This document shows, piece after piece, positions 17,904-27,071 of a DNA stretch of 64,000 nt. The DNA lies in assembly GCF_002940005.1 (NCBI RefSeq), contig NZ_MDEF01000007.1, one strand, 5' to 3'. The translations under genes were made by a program, and so were the position numbers. This stretch comes from Xanthomonas hortorum (GTDB taxonomy: Bacteria > Pseudomonadota > Gammaproteobacteria > Xanthomonadales > Xanthomonadaceae). Each line of letters opens with the position of its first letter. Position 1 is the stretch's first letter. Under the pieces are notes generated by a model. The model made no database searches and was not told the origin of the DNA. It worked only from the letters and a program-made list of their open reading frames with translations.

Positions 17904-18090
17904 GGCCGGTAATGACAAACGCGTCGCCACGCGCCAGTGAAATGAATCGGCAAGAACGACCGCAGCCCCCTTGCCTGCGCGCCGGTGCAGGAATTACCTG
18001 AAACCGCCGCATCAACCTAACCTGCGCGCCGCCACGCCGATCCGGCGAACTACCCGGAACGGCGCCTGCGACCCGACCAATCAGAACCCA

Positions 18091-20733
18091 TCACCCCGCC
18101 ACGATGTTCACGATCTTGCCGGGCACGATGATGATCTTGCGCACGCTCATGCCTTCCAGGAACTTGGCCGCGTTCGGCTCGGCCTGCGCCAGCGCTTCGA
18201 GTTGCTCGCGTCCGATATCGGCAGCCACCTCGATGGTGCCACGCAACTTGCCGTTGATCTGCACCGCCAGGGTCAGCGCGTCGCGCACCAGCGCGGCGGC
18301 ATCGACCTGCGGAAACGCGACATCTTCCAGCAGCGTCTCGCCACGACCCAACACTTGCCACAATGCATGACTGGCGTGGGGTGTGATCGGGTTGAGCAGC
18401 AGCACCATCGCCTCCAACGCTTCCTGCCGCACCGCGCGGCCCTGCGCGCTGGCATCGTCGAACTTGGCCAGCGCGTTGGAGAGCTCCATTACCGCCGCGA
18501 TGGCGGTATTGAAGCTGTGGCGACGGCCATAGTCGTCGCTGACCTTGCCGATGGTCTCGTGGGTCTTGCGGCGGATCGCCTTCTGCTCAGCACTCAGGCT
18601 GGCGACATCCAGTGCAGCGGCAGCGCCCTCGCCCACATGCTTGTGCACCTGCACCCACAGCCGGCGCATGAAGCGCGCCATGCCGTCGACACCGGCCTCG
18701 TTCCATTCCAGCGACTGCTCCGGCGGCGCGGCGAACATCGAAAACAACCGCACGGTGTCGGCGCCGTACTTGGCCACCATCGACTGCGGGTCCACGCCGT
18801 TGTTCTTGGACTTGGACATCTTCTCGGTGCCGCCGATATGCACCGGCTGGCCGTCGGCGATCAACACCGCGCCGGTGACGCGGCCGCGCTCGTCGCGCTG
18901 GATTTCGACATCGGCCGGGTTGATCCAATCCTTACCGCCGTTGTCGGCATCGCGATAGAAGGTGTCGGCGATGACCATGCCCTGGGTGAGCAGTTTGGTC
19001 ACCGGCTCGTCGCTGTCCACCAGCCGCGCGTCGCGCATGAGCTTGTGATAGAAGCGGAAATACATCAGGTGCAGGATCGCGTGCTCGATGCCGCCCACGT
19101 ACAGGTCGGCCGGCATCCAGTAGTTGGCGCGGCGGTCGACCATGTCACGTGCGTTCGGGCTGGTGTAACGCGCCACGTACCAGCTCGACTCCATGAAGGT
19201 GTCGAAGGTATCGGTCTCGCGCTCGGCCGGGCCGCCGCACTCCGGGCAGGTGGTCTGGCGCCAGGTCGGGTCGGTCTTGATCGGCGAGCCGGTGCCGGCA
19301 AATTCCACGTTTTCCGGCAGCACTACCGGCAGTTGGTCTTCCGGCACCGGCACCGCGCCGCACTTGGCGCAATAGATCACCGGAATCGGGCAGCCCCAGT
19401 AACGCTGACGGCTCACGCCCCAGTCGCGCAGGCGGTAATTGACCCGGCGCTGGCCCTGGCCCTTGCGCTCGAAACGCTCGGCCAGCGCTTCGAAGGCGCC
19501 GCCGAAATCCAGCCCGTCGAACTCGGCCGAGTTGATCAGCTCCAGCTCGCGGCTCTTGTCGGTGTACCAGTCGTGCCACTGGGTGGCATCCCAATGCTGC
19601 TCGTCGTCGTTGCGCGGCTCGCGCAGCTTGACCACCTGCACGATCGGCAAGGCGTACTTGTTGGCGAATTCGAAATCGCGCTGGTCATGACCCGGCACCG
19701 CCATCACCGCGCCGGTGCCGTAGCCCATCAGCACGAAATTGGCCACCCACACCGGCACCTGCTCGCCGCTGATCGGATGCACCGCGGTCAGGCCGGTGGC
19801 CATGCCGCGTTTTTCCTGGGTTTCCAGCTCGGCTTCGGAGACGCCGCCGTGCTTGAGCGTTTCCAGCAGCGCGGCCAGTTCCGGGTTGGACTTGGCCGCG
19901 TGCAGCGCCAGCGGATGCTCGGCGGCGATCGACACGAAGGTCACGCCCATCAGCGTGTCCGGACGGGTGGTGAACACGCGCAGCGGATCCAGCGGCGCGC
20001 CATTGGTATCGCGCACGTCGAACTGAATTTCAAGACCTTCCGAGCGGCCGATCCAGTTGCGCTGCATGGTCTTGACCGAATCCGGCCAGCCGTCCAGCTG
20101 ATCCAGGCCGTCGAGCAGTTCCTGCGCGTAATCGGTGATGCGCAGGAACCACTGCGGGATCTCGCGCTTTTCCACCAGCGCGCCGGAGCGCCAACCGCGG
20201 CCGTCGATGACCTGCTCGTTGGCCAGCACGGTCTGATCGATCGGGTCCCAGTTCACCACTGCGTTGCGGCGGTAGGCCAGGCCCTTGCGCATCAGCCGGG
20301 TGAACATGCGCTGTTCGTGCACGTAGTACTCGGGCGTGCAGGTGGCGAACTCGCGCGACCAGTCGATCGCGTAGCCCAGCGACTTGAGCTGGCCGCGCAT
20401 GTGCTCGATGTTGGCGTAGGTCCACTTGGCCGGCGCGGTCTTGTTCTTGATCGCGGCGTTTTCCGCCGGCAACCCGAACGCATCCCAGCCCATCGGCTGC
20501 ATCACGTTGTGGCCGGTCATGCGCTTGTAGCGGCTGACCACGTCGGAGATGGTGTAGTTGCGCACATGGCCCATGTGCAGCGCACCGGACGGGTACGGCA
20601 GCATCGACAGGCAATAGAACTTCGGTTTGTCCGAAGTCTCGTCGACCTGAAAGGCGCGGGTGGCATCCCAGAACTGCTGGGCGGAGGTTTCGACCTGCTG
20701 CGGGTCGTAGACGTTCGGTTCGACGGTGGACAT
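18091..20733 (-). CDS. leuS: Leucyl-tRNA synthetase
   Basis: A class I aminoacyl-tRNA synthetase that charges tRNA-Leu. At 880 residues it is full length, with the HIGH-type motif HMGH at 53-56 (PYPSGALHMGHVRNY), the editing domain in the middle, a zinc-type Cys cluster (YCAKCGAVPVP and TCPECGGPAERE) and the KMSKS loop at 638-642. The frame extends upstream, but ATG 20733 gives the standard N-terminus MSTVEPNVYDPQ. It is the first gene of the leuS-lptE-holA-nadD-rsfS series read leftward. Confidence 0.98.
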   Translation of the reverse strand: MSTVEPNVYDPQQVETSAQQFWDATRAFQVDETSDKPKFYCLSMLPYPSGALHMGHVRNYTISDVVSRYKRMTGHNVMQPMGWDAFGLPAENAAIKNKTAPAKWTYANIEHMRGQLKSLGYAIDWSREFATCTPEYYVHEQRMFTRLMRKGLAYRRNAVVNWDPIDQTVLANEQVIDGRGWRSGALVEKREIPQWFLRITDYAQELLDGLDQLDGWPDSVKTMQRNWIGRSEGLEIQFDVRDTNGAPLDPLRVFTTRPDTLMGVTFVSIAAEHPLALHAAKSNPELAALLETLKHGGVSEAELETQEKRGMATGLTAVHPISGEQVPVWVANFVLMGYGTGAVMAVPGHDQRDFEFANKYALPIVQVVKLREPRNDDEQHWDATQWHDWYTDKSRELELINSAEFDGLDFGGAFEALAERFERKGQGQRRVNYRLRDWGVSRQRYWGCPIPVIYCAKCGAVPVPEDQLPVVLPENVEFAGTGSPIKTDPTWRQTTCPECGGPAERETDTFDTFMESSWYVARYTSPNARDMVDRRANYWMPADLYVGGIEHAILHLMYFRFYHKLMRDARLVDSDEPVTKLLTQGMVIADTFYRDADNGGKDWINPADVEIQRDERGRVTGAVLIADGQPVHIGGTEKMSKSKNNGVDPQSMVAKYGADTVRLFSMFAAPPEQSLEWNEAGVDGMARFMRRLWVQVHKHVGEGAAAALDVASLSAEQKAIRRKTHETIGKVSDDYGRRHSFNTAIAAVMELSNALAKFDDASAQGRAVRQEALEAMVLLLNPITPHASHALWQVLGRGETLLEDVAFPQVDAAALVRDALTLAVQINGKLRGTIEVAADIGREQLEALAQAEPNAAKFLEGMSVRKIIIVPGKIVNIVAG

Positions 20734-20805
20734 TGGGAGCGGATGCTCGGGCGGTGCAAAGCGGCACAGGGTACCGCAGTGCAGCAGGTGCTCCAAACGC
20801 TTGCG

Positions 20806-21417
20806 TTAGATGGCGGGCTTGGCCGGCCATCTCCAGCCGGCAACCGCCAGCCAGCCCACCCAGGCCAGGAACGCCACGCGCTGGGCGATCGCCTGGCGCA
20901 GCAGCCCTGGCGGGCCGAATGCCAGCACCGCCACCAGCAGCCCAGCGCCCAGACTCAGCCATGCCAGTGCGCGGGTATTGGCCTGGTTGAGCAGCGCGGC
21001 GGCGATCAGCAGCATGCCGGGCACGAATGCCACCGCCCACAGCAACCAGGCGGTGGCATGGGCCTGGCTGGCGCGGCCATCCAGATCGGTGGGATCCAGC
21101 GGCAGCAAGCCCATGCCAAGAAATGCCAGGCCCGCCAGCACGATCAACTGCCCGCCCACACGCAGGCTCCAGCCGGACCTGGCCGGCATGCGCGCCAGCA
21201 AACTGATGCCGGTGGCCATACCCAACCCACCGACCAGCACGAACGCCAGCAGGTTGAAGCCCAACGCATGCGGCACCCCAGCGGCGCCCAGCAACGCCAC
21301 CGGGTGACTGGCCTGCAGATAGCCGGGCAACGCCGTCCCGAAGCCGGCCACCGCCAGCACGAACACGCTTGCCGCGATCAGGCCCAGGGTGCGCTGTGCG
21401 CCATCGATGCTCGCCAT
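20806..21417 (-). CDS. DUF998-family integral membrane protein
   Basis: A 203-residue protein with about six predicted transmembrane helices (for example GLIAASVFVLAVAGFGTALPG, LLAFVLVGGLGMATGISLLA and GQLIVLAGLAFLGMGLLPLD) and the DUF998 style of Gly/Pro positions between helices. No function is established. ATG 21417 is the first good start; upstream codons lack membrane character. It ends 72 bp upstream of leuS on the same strand and may share its transcript. Confidence 0.75.
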   Translation of the reverse strand: MASIDGAQRTLGLIAASVFVLAVAGFGTALPGYLQASHPVALLGAAGVPHALGFNLLAFVLVGGLGMATGISLLARMPARSGWSLRVGGQLIVLAGLAFLGMGLLPLDPTDLDGRASQAHATAWLLWAVAFVPGMLLIAAALLNQANTRALAWLSLGAGLLVAVLAFGPPGLLRQAIAQRVAFLAWVGWLAVAGWRWPAKPAI

Positions 21418-21595
21418 TGTTGTCTTGCTCCAACGCGGGGCGCAGGCTGCGCCGCCAGGACGCGGCATTGTGGTGCCGGGCAGGCGTGGCGTGAACCCCT
21501 TCTGAGACTGGCCGGCCTGATTGCTGGCGGGTTGCCTGCCGCCGGGCCTCGGCCAACCTTGTCATGAGCGGCCCGGCGATGACCGACGTTGTATC

Positions 21596-21618
21596 GGTTG
21601 GCCCGATCTTGGCCAACC
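21596..21618. promoter_or_regulatory. Inverted repeat upstream of the thioredoxin-TPR gene
   Basis: A perfect dyad GGTTGGCC-N7-GGCCAACC, 61 bp before the start codon. The right half with its flank (GGCCAACCTTGT) also occurs at 21551-21562. It is a candidate operator or leader hairpin; no known regulator was matched. Confidence 0.4.
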
Positions 21619-21679
21619 TTGTGTCGGCCGGGTTTGCCACCATTACCTCCCACTGTTGCCTTCATCCCTCTGGAAGCCC

Positions 21680-22537
21680 ATGTCCGACAAGCCCCACGTA
21701 TTCGATGCCACCACCGACACCTTCGAGACCGAGGTCCTGCAGAAATCGTTGACGACACCGGTACTGGTGGATTTCTGGGCCACCTGGTGCGGCCCGTGCA
21801 AGTCGCTGACGCCGATCCTGGAAAAGCTCGCCGCCGACTACAACGGTGCGTTCGAGCTGGCCAAGGTCGATGTGGACAAGGAGCAGCAGATCGCCGCCGC
21901 GTTCCAGATCCGCTCGGTGCCGACGGTCTTCCTGGTCAAGGGCGGCGAACTGGTGGATGGTTTCCCCGGCGCGATGCCGGAGGGCCAGATCCGCGAATTC
22001 CTGACCCAGCACGGCGTGCTGCCGGCCGAGGCGCAGGTGGTCGAAGAGACTGCGCCGGTGGCGCTCGACCCGCAGGACCAGGCCGCCGCGCTGCGCGAGG
22101 CGATCGCCGCCGAGCCGGACAAGGACGAACTCAAGCTGGACCTGGCGCTGGCACTGCTCAAGACCGGCGACACCGCCGAGGCCGAGCAGCTGATTGATGC
22201 CCTGCCCGCCAACCTGGCCACCGACGACCGCGCGGTGCGTGCCAAGGCGCGGCTGAGCTTTGCCAACGTCCTGAAAGACGCGCCGGATGCGGACGCGCTG
22301 CAGGCCGCCGTGGCCGCCAACGGCGCCGACCTGCGTACGCGCCATCTGCTCGGCGTACGCCATCTGCTCGACGGCAACGATGAAGCTGCGCTGGAGCAGT
22401 TTCTGGAAATGCTGCGGCAGGACCGCGCCTTCGACGACAACCTGCCGCGTCGCAGCCTGATCGATGCATTCCGGGTGATCGAGGACGAAGACCTGGTCGG
22501 CCGCTATCGCCGCAAGATGTCGTCGTTGGTGTTCTGA
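21680..22537 (+). CDS. cnoX: Thioredoxin-TPR chaperone of the CnoX/YbbN type
   Basis: A 285-residue protein with an N-terminal thioredoxin domain (about 8-110) and C-terminal TPR-like helices, as in E. coli CnoX/YbbN, which protects proteins from over-oxidation and cooperates with GroEL and DnaK. Unlike E. coli CnoX, whose motif is SQHC, this protein keeps the complete WCGPC active site (C37, C40), so it should be a working dithiol oxidoreductase. ATG 21680 follows a CTGGAAG-like ribosome-binding site. It is cytosolic, with no signal peptide. Confidence 0.9.
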   Translation: MSDKPHVFDATTDTFETEVLQKSLTTPVLVDFWATWCGPCKSLTPILEKLAADYNGAFELAKVDVDKEQQIAAAFQIRSVPTVFLVKGGELVDGFPGAMPEGQIREFLTQHGVLPAEAQVVEETAPVALDPQDQAAALREAIAAEPDKDELKLDLALALLKTGDTAEAEQLIDALPANLATDDRAVRAKARLSFANVLKDAPDADALQAAVAANGADLRTRHLLGVRHLLDGNDEAALEQFLEMLRQDRAFDDNLPRRSLIDAFRVIEDEDLVGRYRRKMSSLVF

Positions 22538-22569
22538 CAGCCGATGGCGCTGCGGCGTCACATGGACAC

Positions 22570-22662
22570 GTAGGAGCGGACCCGGCCGCGACAAGGCGTT
22601 ACCCGCCAATCGCCGATAAGGTGTTCCCGGGTAGCGCGCGTCGCGGCCAGGTCCGCTCCTAC
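22570..22662. repeat. Long hairpin repeat (GTAGGAGCGG family)
   Basis: Two 23-nt arms beginning GTAGGAGCGGACC and ending GGTCCGCTCCTAC that pair with a single mismatch, around a 47-nt GC-rich loop. It occupies most of the 314-bp gap after the thioredoxin gene and may act as its transcript end. A single arm of the same family is at 39866-39888. It resembles REP/MITE-like elements. Confidence 0.8.
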
Positions 22663-22851
22663 GAAGGGTGCCCCGCAACGGCGGGCCCCTTGCCCGGGTG
22701 TGCACCAAGCAGCCGGCACACCGCGCGACTGCTCGGCCGGCGATGACGCGCCGTCTGGACCGGCTCGCAGCTCGGACACGACTGCTTCAATGTCGACCTG
22801 CGGCATCCCTCCATACGCATGCGAATGTTATGCTGCGTACCTGCCCTCGCC

Positions 22852-23316
22852 ATGGAACCTGGCCGCATGCGCGCTTCACTGTTCAAGCTCGGCATCAACC
22901 TGTGGCCGCCGTATCTGTTCGCCGGCATCCACGTCACCGTGCTGTCGGCCGATTACCGCTATGCACGCGTGGAGCTGCGCCAGCGCCCGTGGAATCGCAA
23001 CTACGTCGGCACCCATTTCGGCGGCAGCCTGTTCGCAATGACCGACCCGTTCTGGATGCTGCTGACCATGCAGAACCTGGGGCGCGACTACTACGTCTGG
23101 GACAAGGCCGGCAGCATCGAGTTCATCAAACCTGGGCGCGGCACGGTGAGCGCGGATTTCGTCATCGACGACAGCATGCTCGCCGAAGTGCGTCAGGCCA
23201 CTGCCAGCGGCGAAAAACATCTGCGCTGGTTCGAAAACGACGTGCACAACCGTGCGGGCGAGGTGGTCGCGCGGGTGCGCAAGCAGTTATACGTCAAGCG
23301 CAAACCGGCACGCTGA
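22852..23316 (+). CDS. DUF4442 thioesterase-fold protein
   Basis: A 154-residue protein of the hotdog thioesterase-like DUF4442 family (WNRNYVGTHFGGSLFAMTDPFWML is the diagnostic N-terminal block, read in parts). Such proteins are related to YiiD and PaaI-like acyl-CoA thioesterases, but the substrate here is not known. The start is uncertain: ATG 22852 (MEPGRMRASLF) or ATG 22867 (MRASLFKLG); neither has a strong ribosome-binding site, and an upstream ATG at 22819 seems too far out. Confidence 0.75.
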   Translation: MEPGRMRASLFKLGINLWPPYLFAGIHVTVLSADYRYARVELRQRPWNRNYVGTHFGGSLFAMTDPFWMLLTMQNLGRDYYVWDKAGSIEFIKPGRGTVSADFVIDDSMLAEVRQATASGEKHLRWFENDVHNRAGEVVARVRKQLYVKRKPAR

Positions 23317-23487
23317 AGCGCGCATCCACCGCATCACTGGCTGGCGCAAACACACGTACTGGTTCCAGGCGCGTCCGCGCGATGTGATCGTGGCGTGCGC
23401 AACACCGTCATTGCCGCGCGCACGCTCACGAGCTGTTGCGCGCTGCCTGCAGATTCTGAGGGCTCTCAACCCACATGGACTGCCTGC

Positions 23488-23727
23488 ATGAAAGCGATCA
23501 ACGTCATCACCCTGGTGCTTCTTATCATCGGCGGCATCGACTGGGGCCTGGTCGGCCTGTTCCAGTTGGATCTGGTCGCCACGCTGTTTGGCGGGCAGGA
23601 CGCGCTGCTGTCGCGTGTGGTTTACACGCTGGTCGGCGTCTCTGCGTTGTGGCAGCTGGTCCCGCTGTTCCGCAACGACCACACCGCGACCGATCACCAC
23701 ACCAGCCCGCACGTGCGTAATTCGTAA
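23488..23727 (+). CDS. DUF378 small membrane protein
   Basis: A 79-residue protein with two transmembrane helices and the DUF378 signature (ITLVLLIIGGIDWGLVGLF, then LVYTLVGVSALWQL-like). The function of the family is unknown. It ends in a short His-rich tail (HTATDHHTSPH). ATG 23488 fits the family start. Confidence 0.85.
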   Translation: MKAINVITLVLLIIGGIDWGLVGLFQLDLVATLFGGQDALLSRVVYTLVGVSALWQLVPLFRNDHTATDHHTSPHVRNS

Positions 23728-23813
23728 GCATGCATCACCCGGCATGCAGCGTTGAGATGTCGCTGTCAGCCTGCAGCTTTCAATCCGCAATGCAGTAGGC
23801 AATCGATCGATGA

Positions 23814-23843
23814 CACGACGCCGGCACACTTGCCGGCGTCGTG
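23814..23843. terminator. Hairpin after the DUF378 gene
   Basis: A perfect 13-bp stem (CACGACGCCGGCA / TGCCGGCGTCGTG) with a 4-nt CACT loop, 87 bp after the DUF378 stop and 76 bp before the cyclophilin start. It is very stable but has no T tract. Confidence 0.5.
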
Positions 23844-23918
23844 CTGTGTGGCGCACGTGCTTTGCGTCTTGGCGCGTGGTCGGCAAGAATCAGTCACCTT
23901 CTCCGCTTGGCTGCCTTC

Positions 23919-24827
23919 ATGCTCCTGCGCACCTTAGCTTCCGCCTGCCTGCTCGCGTTGTTGTTGCCCGCTGCCGCCAATGCGGCCTATCGCAGCCCGC
24001 AACAGATTCTGGACAGCTCGCCGGCCAGTGCATGGCGTGTGCTCGACCCGGACCGCACGCTGTACATGGAACTGGACGGAGGCCGGGTGATCATCGAACT
24101 GGCGCCGCAATTTGCGCCCGCGCATGTGGGCAACATCCACACCCTGGCGCACGAGCGCTTCTGGGACGGGCTGATCATCTATCGCTCGCAGGACAACTTC
24201 GTGGTGCAGTTCGGCGACCCGGACGGCGAAACGCCGGCCAAGGCCAAATCGCTGGGCTCGGCGAAGACGCATCTGCCGGCCGAATTCGAACGCGCATCGC
24301 AGGGCCTGGATTTCCAGCGCCTACCCGACAGCGATGGCTGGGCGCCGCAGGTCGGCTTTGTCGATGGCTTTCCGGTTGGGCGCGACAGCGCCAGTGGCAA
24401 GACCTGGCTGGCGCATTGCTACGGCACGTTGGGCGCCGGCCGCAACAACGACGAAGACAGCAGCATCGGCGCCGAGTTGTATGTGGTCACCGGGCAATCG
24501 CCACGCCAACTGGACCGCAACATCACCGTGGTCGGCCGCGTGGTCAAAGGCATGGAATTATTGAGCGTGACGCCGCGCGGCCCGGACCCGATGGGTTTCT
24601 ACGAAGACCCTGCACAACGCGCACCGATCCGCGCCATTCGCCTGGCCAGCGAAGTGCCGCTGCCCGAGCGCACGCCATTGCAGTTGTTGCGCACCGACAG
24701 CCAGACCTTCCGCGACGTGGCCGAAGCGCGCCGCAATCGCAAGGACGATTTCTACAAGCGTCCTGCCGGGCATATCGATCTGTGCAATGTGCCGTTGCCG
24801 GTGCGCGCGCCGCCCGCGGCCGGCTGA
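23919..24827 (+). CDS. Exported cyclophilin-type peptidyl-prolyl isomerase
   Basis: A 302-residue protein with a Sec signal peptide (cleavage near AANA-A, about residue 22) and a divergent cyclophilin domain (GGRVIIELAPQFAPAHVGNI, then YRSQDNFVVQFGDPDG). It should catalyse cis-trans isomerisation of prolyl bonds in the periplasm and assist folding of envelope proteins. It is longer than PpiA, with insertions and a C-terminal extension ending in Cys- and Pro-rich sequence. ATG 23919 lies directly before the signal peptide. The stop codon overlaps the first unit of a nine-copy heptamer repeat. Confidence 0.87.
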   Translation: MLLRTLASACLLALLLPAAANAAYRSPQQILDSSPASAWRVLDPDRTLYMELDGGRVIIELAPQFAPAHVGNIHTLAHERFWDGLIIYRSQDNFVVQFGDPDGETPAKAKSLGSAKTHLPAEFERASQGLDFQRLPDSDGWAPQVGFVDGFPVGRDSASGKTWLAHCYGTLGAGRNNDEDSSIGAELYVVTGQSPRQLDRNITVVGRVVKGMELLSVTPRGPDPMGFYEDPAQRAPIRAIRLASEVPLPERTPLQLLRTDSQTFRDVAEARRNRKDDFYKRPAGHIDLCNVPLPVRAPPAAG

Positions 24828-24888
24828 TTCGGGATTCGGGATTCGGGATTCGGGATTCGGGATTCGGGATTCGGGATTCGGGATTCGG
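24826..24888. repeat. Nine perfect tandem copies of GATTCGG
   Basis: A 63-bp perfect tandem array of the 7-nt unit GATTCGG, beginning inside the TGA stop of the cyclophilin gene and ending before the convergent EamA gene. It is the longest and purest heptamer array in the window and should vary in copy number among strains. Confidence 0.97.
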
Positions 24889-24945
24889 GAAAGCATAGCC
24901 AGGCTCAGACATTTTCAGACCTGCGCGCCCGCTTAGCGTGCTCGC

Positions 24946-25833
24946 TCAGCGGGCGCGCTGACTGAAGGCCACGCTGCCCAGGATCAGCACCGCGGCCACC
25001 AGCATGGTCCAGGTCAACGGCTCGCCCAGCAGCGACCACGCCAGTAATGCGCCGAACACCGGCACCAGATAGGTCACCGTGGAGGCGCGCGCCGGGCCGA
25101 TGCGCTGGATCAACCGGTAATACATCAAAAACGCCAACCCGGTGCACACCACACCGAGTGCGGTGGCGCAGGCCCAGGCCACCGCCGGCACCGGCGTGGT
25201 CGGCCACTGCCACCACGCCAGCGGTGCCAGCAGCAAGGCGCTGCAGCCCAGCGTGGATGCCGCCGATGCGGCCGGTGGCAGATCGCCCATATGCCGCTTC
25301 ACCAGGTTGTAGCCGATGCCGTACAGCAGCGACGCGGTGGCGCCAGCCAGCGCCGCAGGCCCCACGCTCAATCCGGCCGACTTGCCGGTGGCCAACACCA
25401 GCACGCCGATGAAACCGATCAGCAACGCCAGCGCGCGACGCGTGCCGATCTTCTCGCCGAAAAACAGAAACGCGATCAATGCTGTGAACAACACCGTCAT
25501 CGCATTGCAGATCGCACCGACCGCAGCCGGCGCGTGTTGCGCGCCCCAGGCGAACAACAAAAACGGCAATGCCGAGTTGAGCACGCCGATCGCCGCCAGC
25601 ATCGGCCAGCGATGCAGGGGAAAGCGCTCGCGCGCCAGCCACAGAAACGGCAACAGCACCAACGCACCCAGCGCCAGGCGAATTTCCACCAGCACCACGG
25701 TGCCGAACTTGGGCGCGGCTACGCGCATGAACAGGAACGAGCAGCCCCAGACGATGCCGAGGAAACCCAGTTCCAGCGGGGTGCGCCATTCGCGTGTTAC
25801 CGCTCCCGGCTGTGTCGACGGTTGCGCACTCAT
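24946..25833 (-). CDS. EamA/DMT-family transporter
   Basis: A 295-residue inner-membrane protein with ten predicted helices in two EamA repeats (FLGIVWGCSFLFMRVAAPKFG begins the first; ASLLYGIGYNLVKRH the second). The family exports or imports small metabolites such as amino acids; the substrate cannot be read from sequence. The start at ATG 25833 is supported by GGAGG about ten bases upstream on the coding strand. It is divergent from a LysR-type gene across 170 bp, so that regulator probably controls it. Confidence 0.9.
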   Translation of the reverse strand: MSAQPSTQPGAVTREWRTPLELGFLGIVWGCSFLFMRVAAPKFGTVVLVEIRLALGALVLLPFLWLARERFPLHRWPMLAAIGVLNSALPFLLFAWGAQHAPAAVGAICNAMTVLFTALIAFLFFGEKIGTRRALALLIGFIGVLVLATGKSAGLSVGPAALAGATASLLYGIGYNLVKRHMGDLPPAASAASTLGCSALLLAPLAWWQWPTTPVPAVAWACATALGVVCTGLAFLMYYRLIQRIGPARASTVTYLVPVFGALLAWSLLGEPLTWTMLVAAVLILGSVAFSQRAR

Positions 25834-26003
25834 GAACGTGCCTCCGGGCGCTGCCGTGGTGTGCTGAAACCGCAGGAAACAACACCAGGCAGGCAAACGG
25901 ACATGGCACGATCATCGCTAAGGGGTAATGCAGCATCGGTTGCAACCGCAGGCACGACAAGCGCGTAATATCGAGGCGAGCCACAAATCTCATTCATGCC
26001 TCG

Positions 26004-26996
26004 ATGAATCTGCGTCCGACCCTGTTACCTGCTCTGGGCGTGTTTGTCGCCGCTGCGCGCCACCAGAACTTCGCGCATGCCGCCGAAGAACTGCACCTCA
26101 CTGCCAGTGCGGTCAGCCACCACGTACGCAAGCTCGAAGCACTGTTGGGCGCAACCTTGTTCCAGCGCCTGCCGCGCGGGGTCAAGCTCACCGCCGAGGG
26201 GCGTCAACTGGCCGATGCCGCCAGTGCTGCGCTGGCCGAAATCGCTGCGGTGGCCGGCAACCTGCATCCACGCGAAGACGCCATCCCGCTGCGCGTGACC
26301 ACACTGCGTTCGCTGTCGTATTGCTGGTTGTTGCCGCGGCTGCCGCGCTTTTGTCGCGCGCACCCGCATATCCGCATGGACCTGCAATCGGACGCGGCGT
26401 TTTCGCGCTTCGAAGAAGGCGGCCCGGACCTGGGCATTCGCTATGGCCAGGGCGCGTGGCCCGGATTGACCTCGCATCATTTGATGGACGACGAGTTGTT
26501 TCCGGTTGCGTCGCCGTCCTTGCCGGAGGTCGCCGCACTGCGTACGCCGGCGCAGATCGCGCAATTGCCGCTGCTGAGCGACATGTCGCCGCAAGGCTGG
26601 CGCGACTGGTTCCGCGCCGCGCAGGTGCGCGGCACCACGCTGCCGCCGATGCACACCTTCAACGACAGCACCGACGCCATGCGCGCTGCGGTCTATGGCC
26701 TGGGCGCAGTGCTGGCGCGCAAGCACATCGCGCAACCGTATCTGCAGCGCTACGAACTGGTACGCCTGCCCGGCCCCACCCTCAAGGCCCGCTACGCCTA
26801 CTACATCGTGCACCCCAGCCATCGCGTTCCCAGTCCTGCAGCGACGGCCTTTATCGACTGGCTCAAACGCGAAGCACTGGACGAACGCACGCCGATGCCG
26901 GCGCTGCCGGCCGAGTTGGTGACGTTGCCGGAAAGCGAGACCTTGAGTGAGGCGCGTGTAGGTCGACGGTCGCGCAAAGCGTCGGCGTCGGAGTGA
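26004..26996 (+). CDS. LysR-type transcriptional regulator (GcvA-like)
   Basis: A 330-residue regulator with an N-terminal winged helix-turn-helix (residues 4-62, NFAHAAEELHLTASAVSHHVRK) and a C-terminal periplasmic-binding-like effector domain (RVTTLRSLSYCWLLPRLPRF onward). The SVSH-like 'TASAVSHHVRKLE' helix and 'DLGIRYGQG' are typical of the GcvA group. It is transcribed divergently from the EamA transporter gene, the usual LysR-target arrangement. The inducer is unknown. A basic and Ser-rich C-terminal tail extends beyond the domain. Confidence 0.9.
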   Translation: MNLRPTLLPALGVFVAAARHQNFAHAAEELHLTASAVSHHVRKLEALLGATLFQRLPRGVKLTAEGRQLADAASAALAEIAAVAGNLHPREDAIPLRVTTLRSLSYCWLLPRLPRFCRAHPHIRMDLQSDAAFSRFEEGGPDLGIRYGQGAWPGLTSHHLMDDELFPVASPSLPEVAALRTPAQIAQLPLLSDMSPQGWRDWFRAAQVRGTTLPPMHTFNDSTDAMRAAVYGLGAVLARKHIAQPYLQRYELVRLPGPTLKARYAYYIVHPSHRVPSPAATAFIDWLKREALDERTPMPALPAELVTLPESETLSEARVGRRSRKASASE

Positions 26997-27071
26997 GGTC
27001 GCGCAGGAATCGTCTTTGCATACAACACGGCGCGATCACTCCTTCTGCCGCCGGGACATTGCCTCCTTCAT

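Noticed and set aside
17971..21567. A 1198-codon open frame on the + strand across leuS
   Set aside because: Antisense shadow of leuS, whose complete motifs are on the minus strand.
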